Program-made: the position numbers and the translations under genes
Part shown: positions 49,866 through 59,119 of the stretch, one piece after another
Layout: each line of letters opens with the position of its first letter
Numbering within the stretch: position 1 is the stretch's first letter
Notes under the pieces: model-generated
The model's database searches: none
What the model was told of the DNA's origin: nothing
Seen by the model: only the letters and a program-made list of their open reading frames with translations
Source of the DNA: JAVBLG01 sp031553655
GTDB lineage: Bacteria > Desulfobacterota > Desulfovibrionia > Desulfovibrionales > Desulfovibrionaceae
Length of the DNA: 64,000 nucleotides
Assembly (NCBI GenBank): GCA_031553655.1
Contig: JAVBLG010000032.1
Span: 1 to 64,000, forward strand
Reading direction: 5' to 3'

Positions 49866-52463
49866 TTAAACCAGCCATTCGGCTATCTTACGCAGCAACT
49901 CTTCCGGCAGAAAGGGCTTGCCCAGATGGGCATTCATGCCGCAGGCCAGGCTTTTCGCCTTGTCGCAACTCAGGGCATTGGCGGTTATGGCTATAATGGG
50001 GATATTTTCCGCCTTGGGCGCGCCGCAATTTCTTATGCGCTTTGTGGCTTCAAAACCGTCCATTTCCGGCATCTGAATATCCATGAGTACAAGATTGTAC
50101 TCGCCGTTGAGCGCGGCTTCCACAGCTTCGCGTCCGTTTACGGCCACATCGACCTGAATTCCGGCCTCGCGCATGATTTCCAGGGCTATTTCACGGTTTA
50201 TCTCATTGTCTTCGGCCAGCAGAACTTTGGCTGAAGACAACTTGTCACGCAGTTCCGGTGAAAGGCCGCCGCTTACAGAGTCCTTCGAGGTTTCAGGGGC
50301 GATGCCGCCGGAGGATTCCGACTCCCCTTGGGGGGCTTCTCGAAGCATGGCTTTGGCCGTGAATACGAAAACACTGCCCGTAACATCCCGGCGATCTTCC
50401 ACCTGAACATTGCCGCCCATGAGCGAGGCCAGCTTTTTGCTTATGGCCAGGCCAAGCCCGGTTCCGCCAAAGCGGCGGGTGGTGGAACCATCCACCTGGC
50501 TGAACGGGGCGAAAAGCCTGTTGCGCTGCTCTTCGGGTATGCCGATGCCGGTGTCGGCCACTCGAAAACGCAACATAGCCTGGCCAGCTTCAAGGTCATT
50601 GTTTTGCGTTCGACAGGAAACGTCAATGGTCACTGAGCCTTTTTCCGTAAATTTTATGGCATTATTGACCAGGTTGAGTAAAATTTGGGAAATTCGCAAG
50701 GGGTCACCGGAAAAGCTGTCGGGAGTTCCTTCTTCCATATTGATACTGAATTTCAGCCCTTTTTCTTCAGCCGCGAATTCGGTTATGTTGCTCAAATCCG
50801 CCAGCAGGTGCGGGAGATTGAATTTTATATTCTCAACTTCCATTTTGCCGGCTTCAATTTTGGAAAAATCAAGTATGTCGTTTATTATGCCCAAAAGCCG
50901 CACTGCCGCCCCATCCATTTTGCGCAGATAGGCTTGCTGTGCTTCGTTTAGTCCGGTGCGTTGCAATAAATGCCCCAGGCCGATGATGGCGTTCATAGGG
51001 GTGCGTATTTCGTGGCTCATGCGCGCCATGAATTCGCTTTTTGCTTTGGTAGCCCCTTCGGCCCCGGCCCTGGCCGCCTCGGCCAGTTCTTTTGCCGCAA
51101 TAAGCGTTTCACGGGCCTGCCTTTCCTGGGTCATATCCTGAACCAAGCCCACGCATTTGATGCTGCCCCAGTCTTCAACGCCTTCAGCCAGGAAAAATAT
51201 ATACTTCAGCGGAACGTCGCGCCCGTTTATATTTTTGTCCAGTTCCACAATTTTATAGCGGGTTTCTCCATGATAAAGAGCTTCAAGCACTTCGCGCGAT
51301 TCTCCACAGGGGCCTTGCGGGCGCTCGCCCAGCATGTCCCGGCTCCGGCAGCGGAAAATTTTTTCATATTCAGGATTAAGGTATTCGGCCGCAAGGGTTT
51401 TTGCATTGCGAATCATCAGCCCAATGGGCATATTTTGAAAAATAGTGAACAAAATCCGTTCACGGCTGCGCGTGTTGCGGTGCTCGCGATGCACCAGCTT
51501 GAAAATATACAGCAGAAAAACGCAGGAAATCAGGTTTAAAAGCACATTGAACATGGTATTGTAGGTGAGGATGTCGCCTGTCCAATCCACATCGGCTTTG
51601 TCCACAATCATCACCAAATGCCAGGGCCTGCCTGGTGTGCCTGAAATGCGGAAGAATTTTTGATGCTGTTCCTGACCATATTCCCCCCAATCTTCTCCTC
51701 CCGAAGCTATTTTTTCTTCAATAGCCCGATATTGCGGAGCATAGTCCAATTTGCGCATCAGTAGCGTTTTGTCCGGATGGCTTATGATTGTGCCGTTTTC
51801 ATCAACAACCATGGCATACAGGGATTTATAAACATCACGCAATTTCGGGGTCAAATCCAAAAAGGCGATATTCATGTCTACCCCCATGAAGCCAACGGTT
51901 CCGCTATGGTCCACAATCTTTATGGCCGCCGTTATAATGCCCGAACTATGACCAAGGGTGAAGCGTACCGGGGAAAAATGCACGTCATTGTCCGGCATTT
52001 CGTCGCTGTACCAGGGCGTGGACTTAAGCCCGCTGGCCGGGCGTTCATATGCGCCGTTGCCGTACATTATGGAGCCGGTTTGGGCATTGGCCATCCAGGA
52101 ATCGGAAACTTCGGGGTGAATCTCCTTGGTGCTTGCCAGCAGATCAACCACAACGGCGTATTCGCGACTGTTCGATTGCTCCTGGGGAGCGATTTTGTTC
52201 ATGTATTCGCGCAAAATTAATTTGGTGGGCAGATGTAGGGCGAGCATTCTGAGCTGGCTTACGGAGTTCTCAATGCGCGCTTCGCATGTACGGCTGTCAA
52301 GCTCCACGCTCTGCCGCCATTCTCGATCCATTTTTTGATCGACCAGGTAATATATCCTGACGCCGCTTATCACGGCTATAACCGGGAAAAGCAGCGCCAG
52401 GAGCAAACGCATCCCCACGCGGGATTTTTTAAATGCGTCAAAATTAAGCGGAATGTCGCTCAT
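49866..52463 (-). CDS. Hybrid sensor histidine kinase with Cache sensor
   Basis: An 865-residue membrane kinase. TM1 at about residues 17-38 and TM2 at about 310-330 enclose a periplasmic dCache-like sensor domain. A PAS-like domain (about 340-450, NMPIGLMIRNAKTLAAEYLN) is followed by HisKA with His484 in MSHEIRTPMNAIIGLGHLL, the HATPase domain (N-box ILLNLVNNAIKF, G-box RFGGTGLGLAISKK), and a C-terminal receiver (about 745-862) with Asp795 in LVLMDIQMPEMDGF. The protein would phosphorylate its own receiver and pass the phosphate to an unlinked HPt or response regulator, as none is adjacent. It begins inside the last codons of the acyl-CoA synthetase gene (four-base overlap). The signal is not known. 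Confidence 0.9.
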   Translation of the reverse strand: MSDIPLNFDAFKKSRVGMRLLLALLFPVIAVISGVRIYYLVDQKMDREWRQSVELDSRTCEARIENSVSQLRMLALHLPTKLILREYMNKIAPQEQSNSREYAVVVDLLASTKEIHPEVSDSWMANAQTGSIMYGNGAYERPASGLKSTPWYSDEMPDNDVHFSPVRFTLGHSSGIITAAIKIVDHSGTVGFMGVDMNIAFLDLTPKLRDVYKSLYAMVVDENGTIISHPDKTLLMRKLDYAPQYRAIEEKIASGGEDWGEYGQEQHQKFFRISGTPGRPWHLVMIVDKADVDWTGDILTYNTMFNVLLNLISCVFLLYIFKLVHREHRNTRSRERILFTIFQNMPIGLMIRNAKTLAAEYLNPEYEKIFRCRSRDMLGERPQGPCGESREVLEALYHGETRYKIVELDKNINGRDVPLKYIFFLAEGVEDWGSIKCVGLVQDMTQERQARETLIAAKELAEAARAGAEGATKAKSEFMARMSHEIRTPMNAIIGLGHLLQRTGLNEAQQAYLRKMDGAAVRLLGIINDILDFSKIEAGKMEVENIKFNLPHLLADLSNITEFAAEEKGLKFSINMEEGTPDSFSGDPLRISQILLNLVNNAIKFTEKGSVTIDVSCRTQNNDLEAGQAMLRFRVADTGIGIPEEQRNRLFAPFSQVDGSTTRRFGGTGLGLAISKKLASLMGGNVQVEDRRDVTGSVFVFTAKAMLREAPQGESESSGGIAPETSKDSVSGGLSPELRDKLSSAKVLLAEDNEINREIALEIMREAGIQVDVAVNGREAVEAALNGEYNLVLMDIQMPEMDGFEATKRIRNCGAPKAENIPIIAITANALSCDKAKSLACGMNAHLGKPFLPEELLRKIAEWLV

Positions 52464-54145
52464 TTGCCGGTTTTACCCGTGTCCGGCCATAGCTCCGAAG
52501 CCATTTCCCGCAGCTTATATTTTTGGATTTTTCCGCTAGCCGTAAGGGGGAAGCCGTCAATCAAGCTGATATATTTAGGAACTTTATACCATGCTATTTT
52601 GCCTCGGCAGAAATCGCGCACATCTTCGGGCAGAATGTCATAACCAGGTTTGGGGATGATGAAGGCCCCCACTTCTTCGCCGTATTTCTGGCTGGGCACG
52701 CCCACCACCTGCAAATCGAGAACACCCTCCATGCCCATGAGGTATTCTTCCACTTCGCGCGGGTAAACATTTTCCCCGCCGCGTATGATCATGTCCTTGA
52801 TGCGCCCGGTAACCGTGAGATAACCGTTTTCGTCCATAACCCCAAGGTCGCCGGAATGCAGCCAGCCGTCTTTGGTTACAGTGGCGGCTGTGGCTTCGGG
52901 CATGTTGTAGTAGCCTTTCATCACATTATAGCCCCGGCACATGATTTCGCCGGTCTGGCCGCGCGGAATTTCTTCGCAAGTTTCCGGGTCGGCCACTTTC
53001 ACTTCAATGCCGGGCATGGCGCAGCCCACAGTGCGGCAGCGCAAGTCGATGGAATCTTCCACGTCGGACTGAGTCATCACCGGCGAACCTTCGGTAAGGC
53101 CATAGCAGATGGTAACCTCCTTCATATACAAATCATCCACCACCCGGCGCATCAGCGGCTCGGGGCATACCGAACCGGCCATGATGCCGGTGCGCAGCGA
53201 AGACACGTCAAAGCGTTTGAACATCTTGTGCTCGAGCACGGCCAAAAACATGGTAGGCACGCCGTAAAGACCGGTGCAACGCTCGGTGTCCACTGCTTCG
53301 AGTACGTGCAGGGGGTTGAAGTGTTCCAGAATGACCATTGTGGCCCCGTTGTTTACAAAGGCCGAAACCCCCAGCACGCAGCCGAAGCAGTGGAACAGAG
53401 GCGCAGGCAAGCAGATACGGTCTTTTTCTGTAAGATTTTGATGTTTTCCAATCCAGTAACCGTTGAGGCCCACGCCCACATGGGTGAGCATGACTCCCTT
53501 GGGAAAGCCGGTTGTGCCCGAGGTATACTGCATGTTTACAACATCCCAGGGATCGAGCGATTTCTGGCGCTCAAGGTATTCCTCGTCGGAAACCATAACC
53601 GACAGGGCGAATATTTCCGGCAGGGAGTACATTCCCCGATGCTTTTCCTGGCCGAGAAAGAACACTCGCTTCAAATGCGGCAGGGTGGGGCTTTTTATGT
53701 CGCCGCGCGGCTGGGTGCGCAGTTCCGGAGCCACTGTATACAGGGTCTGAATATAGTCGTGATCGCGGTAGCCGTCGATGATGAACAGGTTTTCGCTTTC
53801 GGATTGCGACAGCAGATAGCGCAGTTCGTGCTCGCGGTAATTGGTGTTTACCGTAACCAGAACGGCCCCGATTTTGGCTGTGGCAAACATCAGGGTAACC
53901 CAGAAGGGCACATTGGTGGCCCATATGGCCACTTTTTCACCCTTTTGGATTCCAAGGGCCATCAGCCCTTTGGCCAGATCATCCACAGACTGTCCGAACT
54001 CGCGCCAAGTCTGGCGATAGTCGCGGTCAACATAAATTATGGCGTCATTATCGGGTATGCGCGCCACTGTCTCATCCAGAATCTGCCCGAGCGTTTTCTC
54101 CCGAAGGACAAAAAGCTTTTGACGCTCGGCTACCTTGTCGATCAT
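52460..54145 (-). CDS. AMP-binding acyl-CoA synthetase
   Basis: A 561-residue ligase of the ANL superfamily that adenylates a carboxylic acid and transfers it to CoA. The P-loop motif YTSGTTGFPKG is near residue 200, CYGLTEGSPVM near 345, GWLHSGDLGVMDENGYL near 420 with the ATP-binding Asp, and the hinge GRIKDMIIRGGENVYPREVE plus the catalytic Lys in LTASGKIQKYKLRE near the C-terminus. It resembles medium- or long-chain fatty-acid CoA ligases of the FadD3/AMP-binding group; the substrate is not certain. GGAG stands seven bases before the ATG. Upstream, reading in the same direction, is the cupin-HTH regulator (stop 84 bases away), a common pairing in this family of bacteria. Confidence 0.9.
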   Translation of the reverse strand: MIDKVAERQKLFVLREKTLGQILDETVARIPDNDAIIYVDRDYRQTWREFGQSVDDLAKGLMALGIQKGEKVAIWATNVPFWVTLMFATAKIGAVLVTVNTNYREHELRYLLSQSESENLFIIDGYRDHDYIQTLYTVAPELRTQPRGDIKSPTLPHLKRVFFLGQEKHRGMYSLPEIFALSVMVSDEEYLERQKSLDPWDVVNMQYTSGTTGFPKGVMLTHVGVGLNGYWIGKHQNLTEKDRICLPAPLFHCFGCVLGVSAFVNNGATMVILEHFNPLHVLEAVDTERCTGLYGVPTMFLAVLEHKMFKRFDVSSLRTGIMAGSVCPEPLMRRVVDDLYMKEVTICYGLTEGSPVMTQSDVEDSIDLRCRTVGCAMPGIEVKVADPETCEEIPRGQTGEIMCRGYNVMKGYYNMPEATAATVTKDGWLHSGDLGVMDENGYLTVTGRIKDMIIRGGENVYPREVEEYLMGMEGVLDLQVVGVPSQKYGEEVGAFIIPKPGYDILPEDVRDFCRGKIAWYKVPKYISLIDGFPLTASGKIQKYKLREMASELWPDTGKTGK

Positions 54146-54229
54146 TGCTGTTCTCCGTTTTTATTGATCTGTTTTTTCGCCGAAAGTTTCCATCGGCCGG
54201 GGGCGAAAAAGTGCTTGCGGCGGCGCTGT

Positions 54230-54799
54230 CTAAGGATTGTAAATGACGGCCAGTATCTCAACAGGATTGTCGCCGTGTGGCCCCACATAATGCGGCACCA
54301 CCGAATTGTAGTAAATGGTGTCGCCGGCTTTCAGTACTTGGGTCTCCCGGCCGTAGACCACCAGAAGCTCGCCCTTGAGCACCAGAATGAATTCTTCGCC
54401 TTGGTGCGAGGAAGTTTTGCGCTCGTCATGTTCGTCGGGCTGAATTTCAATGAAAAAAGGCTCCATATTGCGGTCGCTTTTGCCTTTGCCCAGAGAATGA
54501 TACACATAGCTGGCCCGATCATTGCGTGTTTTGTGCATGGCCAGATCGGCTTCGCGCTCGCCAATGCGCGAAATGACCGGGTCTTTGGTTATTTGATCGT
54601 CCATAAAGGTGCCCAGGCGCACCCCGAGGGCTCTGGCCACTTTTTGCAGAGGACCTATGGACGGGTAAATATTGTCTTCTTCAAGCTGGGTTATGAATTC
54701 CGTAGTCAGGCCAGTGGTTTCCGCCAGGGTTTCGCGGTCGATCTGACGTTCTTCTCTGAAAACTTTGACTCTCGACCCCAATGTTTTTCGCTTGGACAT
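54230..54799 (-). CDS. XRE-type regulator with C-terminal cupin domain
   Basis: A 189-residue regulator. Residues about 8-65 are a Cro/C1-type HTH (RVKVFREERQIDRETLAE, TTGLTTEFITQLEEDN), and residues about 110-185 form a cupin barrel (HQGEEFILVLKGELLVVYG, DTIYYNSVVPHYV) that would sense a small ligand. Such proteins often control nearby fatty-acid, polyamine or amino-acid genes. The start at 54799 follows TGGAGA; a much longer frame to 55351 runs through the divergent hypF promoter region and is not real. It precedes the acyl-CoA synthetase gene on the same strand and faces hypF, so it may control the ligase; that is inference. Confidence 0.88.
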   Translation of the reverse strand: MSKRKTLGSRVKVFREERQIDRETLAETTGLTTEFITQLEEDNIYPSIGPLQKVARALGVRLGTFMDDQITKDPVISRIGEREADLAMHKTRNDRASYVYHSLGKGKSDRNMEPFFIEIQPDEHDERKTSSHQGEEFILVLKGELLVVYGRETQVLKAGDTIYYNSVVPHYVGPHGDNPVEILAVIYNP

Positions 54800-54973
54800 A
54801 TTTTCTCCAGAAAGATAAGATATGTTGAGTGGGCCGAAGCGAATTGAACTCATTTTCAATTTCTTCTTCGGTACGCCGAAAAATACTTTGCCACATTGTG
54901 GAACAAAATAGATTAGCGTAAAATGCTTTGTAGGTAAAGATAATTGAACTTGCCATAAATATTTGGATTTATA

Positions 54974-57406
54974 ATGAAAAAAACAACACGCCTGCGTCTG
55001 AACATTGCCGGGCGGGTGCAGGGGGTGGGGTTTCGCCCCTTTGTATATCGTCTGGCCTTTGACGGCGAGCTCACCGGGCTGGTGGGTAATTCCAGCGCCG
55101 GGGTTGTGGTGGAAGCGCAGGGTGACGCGGAAAAGGTGGAAGTTTTTTTGGCGAGCCTGCAAAACGATTTGCCTCCTCTGGCCGAAATTACCACCTTGCG
55201 CGTGGAAGAAATTCCCGTCCTTGAAGGCGAAAGCGGCTTTTCCATAGCCGCCAGCGAAGGGGGGGGAGGGCACAATGTGCTGATCAGCCCGGATGTGGCC
55301 GTTTGCGCGGACTGTTTGGCCGATATGGCCGACACCAAAGGGCGGCGGCATGATTATGCTTTTACCAATTGCACTAATTGCGGCCCGCGTTTCACCATAA
55401 CCAAGTCCATACCATATGATCGGGCGGTCACCTCAATGGCCTGTTTTGAAATGTGCCCGGCCTGTCTGGCCGAATACCGCGATCCGCTCAACCGGCGTTT
55501 TCACGCTCAACCCAATGCCTGCCCGGTGTGCGGGCCGGGGCTGCTGTTTGTCGGGCCGGAAAGCGTGTCCGATTTTTGTACCAGGAGCTGTCTCCAAATA
55601 GAGGATTTTGATTCAAGAGCAATGGAATCAGCCGTGGAGGCCCTGGCTGCCGGAAAAATTCTGGCCGTGAAAGGGCTGGGAGGCTTTCATCTGGCTTGCG
55701 ACGCCTTTGACGAGGCGGCTGTGGCTGAGTTGCGGCGGCGCAAAAATCGCCCGCACAAGCCCTTGGCTGTGATGGTAAAAGATATGGAAACGGCTCGGAG
55801 CATTGCCTTGATTGATGCGCGGGCTGAACATTGGCTGACTTCCCGGCAGGCGCCCATTACGCTTTGCCCGGTAAGAGACGGCGGCCTTCCTTACGCCATT
55901 TCACCCGATTCGCGCCTGGTGGGCCTGATGCTGCCCTATACTCCGCTGCATCATGTTCTTTTGGGGTTTTTTGCCGAAAGTGTTGGGGCGGATCGCCCGG
56001 CGGCCTTGGTGATGACCTCGGGCAATGCCGGGGGCGATCCTATATGTCTTGGCAATCGCGAAGCCCTGGATCGTCTGGGGGATCTGGCCGACGCCTTTTT
56101 ACTGCACAACCGCGACATACTCACGCGCATTGACGATTCCGTGGTAATGCCTTCTTCTTCTTCTTCTTCTTCTTCTTCTTCTGATACCACGGGCGAGCCG
56201 GACATTTTTTATCGCCGAGCGCGGGGGTATGTGCCGGGGCCGATTAGAATTGCAAACGAGAAAGCGCGCCTGCCTTCAATTATGGGGCTGGGAGCCGAGT
56301 TGAAAGCAACAATATGCCTTAATCGCGGCAACGAAGCTTTTGTGAGCCAACATACAGGCGATTTGCAAAATGCCGCCGTATACGGTTTTTATCGCGAGGC
56401 TGCTGATTATCTTTCCATGCTGCTGCAAACCCGGCCGGAAATCTGTGTGTGCGATTCGCACCCCGACTATCTTTCTACCAGGTATGCTGAAGAGAGTGGT
56501 TTGCCGGTGCTGCGCTTGCAACACCACTTCGCTCATGCCTTTAGCGTTCTTGGAGAGAATTGGGGAATTGTATTTGGTGAAGGTATGCCCGCGCGGCTCG
56601 AGAACCGTCCGGCCCTGGTGCTGGCCCTGGACGGTACCGGCCTTGGCGACGACGGCACCATCTGGGGTGGCGAACTGCTGATGATAAACCCGGCCACTCT
56701 GGAAATGCGGCGCATGGGGCGGCTTTCTCTTTTTGACCTGCCTGGCGGCGAAGCGGCTATACGCGAACCCTGGCGCATTGCCGAGGGACTGCTGGCTGGA
56801 ATTGGAGAAGAAGCGCTGATGGCCGCGAGAGGACAAATCATACGGCAAATGGTTGCGCGGGGCGTCAATTGCCCTAAAACTTCCAGCTGCGGCAGACTTT
56901 TTGACGCGGTGTCGGCTCTGCTGGGCCTGTGCGATGAAATTACTTATGAAGGGCAGGCGGCCATAAGGCTTGAGAATTGCGCCTGTGCGGTTGCCGCACC
57001 CGCGTCAGGAGGGCTGACTGGCGGCGTCATTAAAAATATTTTTGTCGATATTTCGCCATATGAAGTGCGATTGCGCGAAAATGGCTCCCTGTTGGAACTT
57101 TCCAGCCAGGACCTGTTCGCGGCTGTATTGGAAGACCTGCGCGTGGGCACGCCGGTTCCGCTTGTGGCCGCTCGCTTTCATTTGAGCCTGGCGCGAGGCT
57201 TCGCGGCCATGGCCGCAAGTCGCGCCAAAGCTTGCGGGGCTGAAGTGGTGGGGCTTTCCGGCGGAGTAATGCAAAATGCAACGCTTTTGCGTCTGTTGAT
57301 GGCCGAGCTTGAGGGCGCGGGCCTCATCCCGTTGACACACAAAGTTCTTCCGCCCAATGACGGCTGCATAAGTTTCGGGCAGGTATGTTATGGTTTGCTC
57401 CGGTAG
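54974..57406 (+). CDS. hypF: [NiFe]-hydrogenase maturation carbamoyltransferase HypF
   Basis: HypF uses carbamoyl phosphate and ATP to make a thiocarbamate on HypE, the source of the CN ligands of the NiFe centre. The 810-residue protein has all its domains: acylphosphatase (residues 1-95, RVQGVGFRPFVYRLA), two zinc-finger-like regions (CADC and CTNCG, then CFEMCPAC and CPVCGP, about 109-190), a YrdC-type domain (about 210-385, KGLGGFHLACDA) and a Kae1-like domain (about 420-810) with HHFAHAFSV and GLSGGVMQNATLLRLL. Between the last two lies a run of ten Ser, encoded by ten TCT codons near 56151-56181, which extends a normally short linker. The ATG has a weak ribosome site. It implies that the organism makes NiFe hydrogenase. 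Confidence 0.95.
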   Translation: MKKTTRLRLNIAGRVQGVGFRPFVYRLAFDGELTGLVGNSSAGVVVEAQGDAEKVEVFLASLQNDLPPLAEITTLRVEEIPVLEGESGFSIAASEGGGGHNVLISPDVAVCADCLADMADTKGRRHDYAFTNCTNCGPRFTITKSIPYDRAVTSMACFEMCPACLAEYRDPLNRRFHAQPNACPVCGPGLLFVGPESVSDFCTRSCLQIEDFDSRAMESAVEALAAGKILAVKGLGGFHLACDAFDEAAVAELRRRKNRPHKPLAVMVKDMETARSIALIDARAEHWLTSRQAPITLCPVRDGGLPYAISPDSRLVGLMLPYTPLHHVLLGFFAESVGADRPAALVMTSGNAGGDPICLGNREALDRLGDLADAFLLHNRDILTRIDDSVVMPSSSSSSSSSSDTTGEPDIFYRRARGYVPGPIRIANEKARLPSIMGLGAELKATICLNRGNEAFVSQHTGDLQNAAVYGFYREAADYLSMLLQTRPEICVCDSHPDYLSTRYAEESGLPVLRLQHHFAHAFSVLGENWGIVFGEGMPARLENRPALVLALDGTGLGDDGTIWGGELLMINPATLEMRRMGRLSLFDLPGGEAAIREPWRIAEGLLAGIGEEALMAARGQIIRQMVARGVNCPKTSSCGRLFDAVSALLGLCDEITYEGQAAIRLENCACAVAAPASGGLTGGVIKNIFVDISPYEVRLRENGSLLELSSQDLFAAVLEDLRVGTPVPLVAARFHLSLARGFAAMAASRAKACGAEVVGLSGGVMQNATLLRLLMAELEGAGLIPLTHKVLPPNDGCISFGQVCYGLLR

Positions 57407-58256
57407 AATGCGCGATTCCAAAACTTCTGTTTTTGATTTCCAACTGGCCGACGGCCGTATTTTGTCGTGTTTGTTCGAACTTTCCGCCCGCGCCAAACGG
57501 GTGCTGTTGAAATATTCACCGGAACGGGGATTGCGCATGGCTTGGCCCGAAACGCGAAAACCTGATGACGGGGAAGTATTGACCATTCTGGAGCGCTTGC
57601 GGCCATGGATTGAAAATCAGGTGGCCAAGGCGCAAAAGCGCGCGGAAGAAAGTGGCGCGAACGGGCTGGGCGACTCCGGCTGCCGGAGTAGCAAAAACGG
57701 AAAGAACAAGCTGCCGGACAGCATTCATTTAGTTGCTGTAGGTGAAGTTTGGCCGGTAGTTTATGAAATTGTCAAGACGGATAAAATTACGCTTGAGGTT
57801 CGCAAGGCTAATTTGGAACTTGCCGGCAAATCAGCCTATAAGCCGCGCGAAGACCACTTGGCTGTGCGCGGCCCTGACCAGCAATTTTTTCCGCACATTC
57901 TCCAACAATGGCTGTTGCGTGTGGCTAAACATCATCTTCCGGTTGAAACTGTCCGCCTGGCCGCGCAATACGGTTTTAAAATCAACAGGGTTACGGTAAA
58001 GCGCCAGAAAACCCGTTGGGGCAGTTGCAGCGGCAAGAGCAATATCAACCTCAACTACAGGCTTATGCTGCTTCGCCCCGATCTGGTGCGCCTTGTCATC
58101 ATGCACGAGTTTTGCCATCTCAAGCATATGAACCACGGCGAGGAATTTTACCGCCTGCTGGCCTCATATTGCCCTGACTGGAAGGAGCTGAACAAGGAAC
58201 TGCGCCGCGCCGAACGGGCGCTTCCGGCGTGGAGCATGGATGAGCCGGATGCATAA
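57390..58256 (+). CDS. YgjP/SprT-like metallopeptidase domain protein (DUF45)
   Basis: A 288-residue protein with the zinc-peptidase motif HEFCHLKHMNHGEEFYRLL near residue 233 (HEFxH with a second His and a following His-Gly-x-x-F), preceded by KTRWGSCSGKSNINLNYRLM, the conserved approach strand of the YgjP/WLM (DUF45) group. The N-terminal half (about 1-150) binds the substrate side and shows a less conserved, basic region. Role uncertain; relatives are linked to DNA-protein-crosslink or protein-quality functions. The ATG at 57390 overlaps the hypF end by 17 bases and has AGGT upstream; an ATG at 57408 just beyond the hypF stop is also possible. It is convergent with the following gene. Confidence 0.85.
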   Translation: MVCSGRMRDSKTSVFDFQLADGRILSCLFELSARAKRVLLKYSPERGLRMAWPETRKPDDGEVLTILERLRPWIENQVAKAQKRAEESGANGLGDSGCRSSKNGKNKLPDSIHLVAVGEVWPVVYEIVKTDKITLEVRKANLELAGKSAYKPREDHLAVRGPDQQFFPHILQQWLLRVAKHHLPVETVRLAAQYGFKINRVTVKRQKTRWGSCSGKSNINLNYRLMLLRPDLVRLVIMHEFCHLKHMNHGEEFYRLLASYCPDWKELNKELRRAERALPAWSMDEPDA

Positions 58257-58308
58257 AAGCTCCTCCGCGGCTTTGGGGCGCGCGTGAATAGTGAAAATAT
58301 TTGCATTG

Positions 58309-58803
58309 TCAAGTCTGGCACGAGTGGCTGGACTGCGGTTGCGACGGAAGCGCCCAGGGCAATATTTCCGCGCCGCCCGCCGCTTCCCACCCCAGGCAGG
58401 CCAGCCAGACGTGGCGCGGTATGGGCTTTTGCGCCGTGCGATAGTAAGAAATCATACGGCGGCTGAGTCCCAGCGCCTTTGCCGCCGTGCTAAGGGAAAG
58501 GGCATTGCGGCGCATCCATTCGCCAAACATTTCGTGGCTTGTCTGTCCGTTTTGTTCCTTGGCCCAGGCGTAAATATTGTCCGCGCCAAATTCTGAATCG
58601 AACCATTCCACGCTGCTGCCCCATTCGCCAATATGAACCATAGCGAAGGCGTCCGGCTCCAAAATAGGAGTAAGGGCCGGGTGGGAACGTAGTGCTGACT
58701 CCAAATCCACAATCAAAATTTCACCAGTATTCCAGCGAGTACTGATGCGGTAAGGAGCCATGGCCTCCACCACCAATAGTTCGGGAAAGAAAAACTTGCT
58801 CAT
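58309..58803 (-). CDS. DUF2442 domain protein with C-terminal HTH
   Basis: A 164-residue protein. The first 85 residues look like a DUF2442 domain (ISTRWNTGEILIVDLES, FAMVHIGEWGSSVEWFD) and the last part carries a helix-turn-helix (LSTAAKALGLSRRMISYYRT, about residues 101-120), as in antitoxin-like or regulatory proteins. The Gly/Trp-rich end (VWLACLGWEAAGG) belongs to the C-terminal tail. The start at 58803 was chosen since GAGG lies eight bases upstream and the ATGA overlaps the stop of the DUF4160 gene by four bases; an ATG at 58821 is less likely. DUF4160 and DUF2442 genes occur as adjacent pairs in many genomes and resemble toxin-antitoxin modules, but the biochemistry is not established. 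Confidence 0.8.
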   Translation of the reverse strand: MSKFFFPELLVVEAMAPYRISTRWNTGEILIVDLESALRSHPALTPILEPDAFAMVHIGEWGSSVEWFDSEFGADNIYAWAKEQNGQTSHEMFGEWMRRNALSLSTAAKALGLSRRMISYYRTAQKPIPRHVWLACLGWEAAGGAEILPWALPSQPQSSHSCQT

Positions 58804-59045
58804 TGCTGAAGCCTCACCCATTCTTCCAACAGAGTCTCCCGGCGCGTTCGCATCCAGCTTAACACTTCTGTCAGCTTGTGCGCCGATATGTTGCCGGTTA
58901 CAGCCAAATTTTTAATTTCGATCAGTGCTTCACTTCGATCCGCCATAAGCACATGCACATGTGGGGGCGCATTATCGCGGTACCTGGTTTCCAGCTTGCA
59001 GAAGGTGAACTTGGCAATAGTTGGCATAAGTGAAAGATAGAGCAA
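58800..59045 (-). CDS. DUF4160 domain protein
   Basis: An 81-residue protein of the DUF4160 family: PTIAKFTFCKLETRYRDNAP, then PPHVHVLMADRSEALIEI, with the His-rich strand typical of the family, and a C-terminal helical part with LLEEWVRL. Family members typically begin with MPTI, which would be the ATG at 59027, but no ribosome site precedes that codon; GGAG lies seven bases upstream of the in-frame TTG at 59045, so I give the longer form. It overlaps the DUF2442-HTH gene by four bases, and the two form a small operon downstream of cfa. Between it and cfa lies an inverted duplication of the cfa 3' end. Function is unknown; a toxin-antitoxin-like role is guessed from gene pairing. Confidence 0.75.
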   Translation of the reverse strand: MLYLSLMPTIAKFTFCKLETRYRDNAPPHVHVLMADRSEALIEIKNLAVTGNISAHKLTEVLSWMRTRRETLLEEWVRLQQ

Positions 59046-59060
59046 TAGTTGCTCCAGGTC

Positions 59061-59119
59061 AAGGGTATGAAAGCGTCAGATGCAAGAGGCAACCTTTCAT
59101 CGGACGCTTTCATACCCTT
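59061..59119 (-). repeat. Inverted duplication of the cfa 3' end
   Basis: Arms 59061-59082 and 59098-59119 (22 bp, one mismatch) enclose a 15-base spacer. The right arm is the last seven codons and stop of cfa; the left arm is a non-coding inverted copy. In the cfa transcript the two would form a strong hairpin at the end of the coding region without a T-run. Confidence 0.75.

Noticed and set aside
52523..54847. 774-codon plus-strand frame opposite the acyl-CoA synthetase
   Set aside because: It is the complementary shadow of a well-supported gene and has the His/Gly/Phe-biased composition typical of such shadows.
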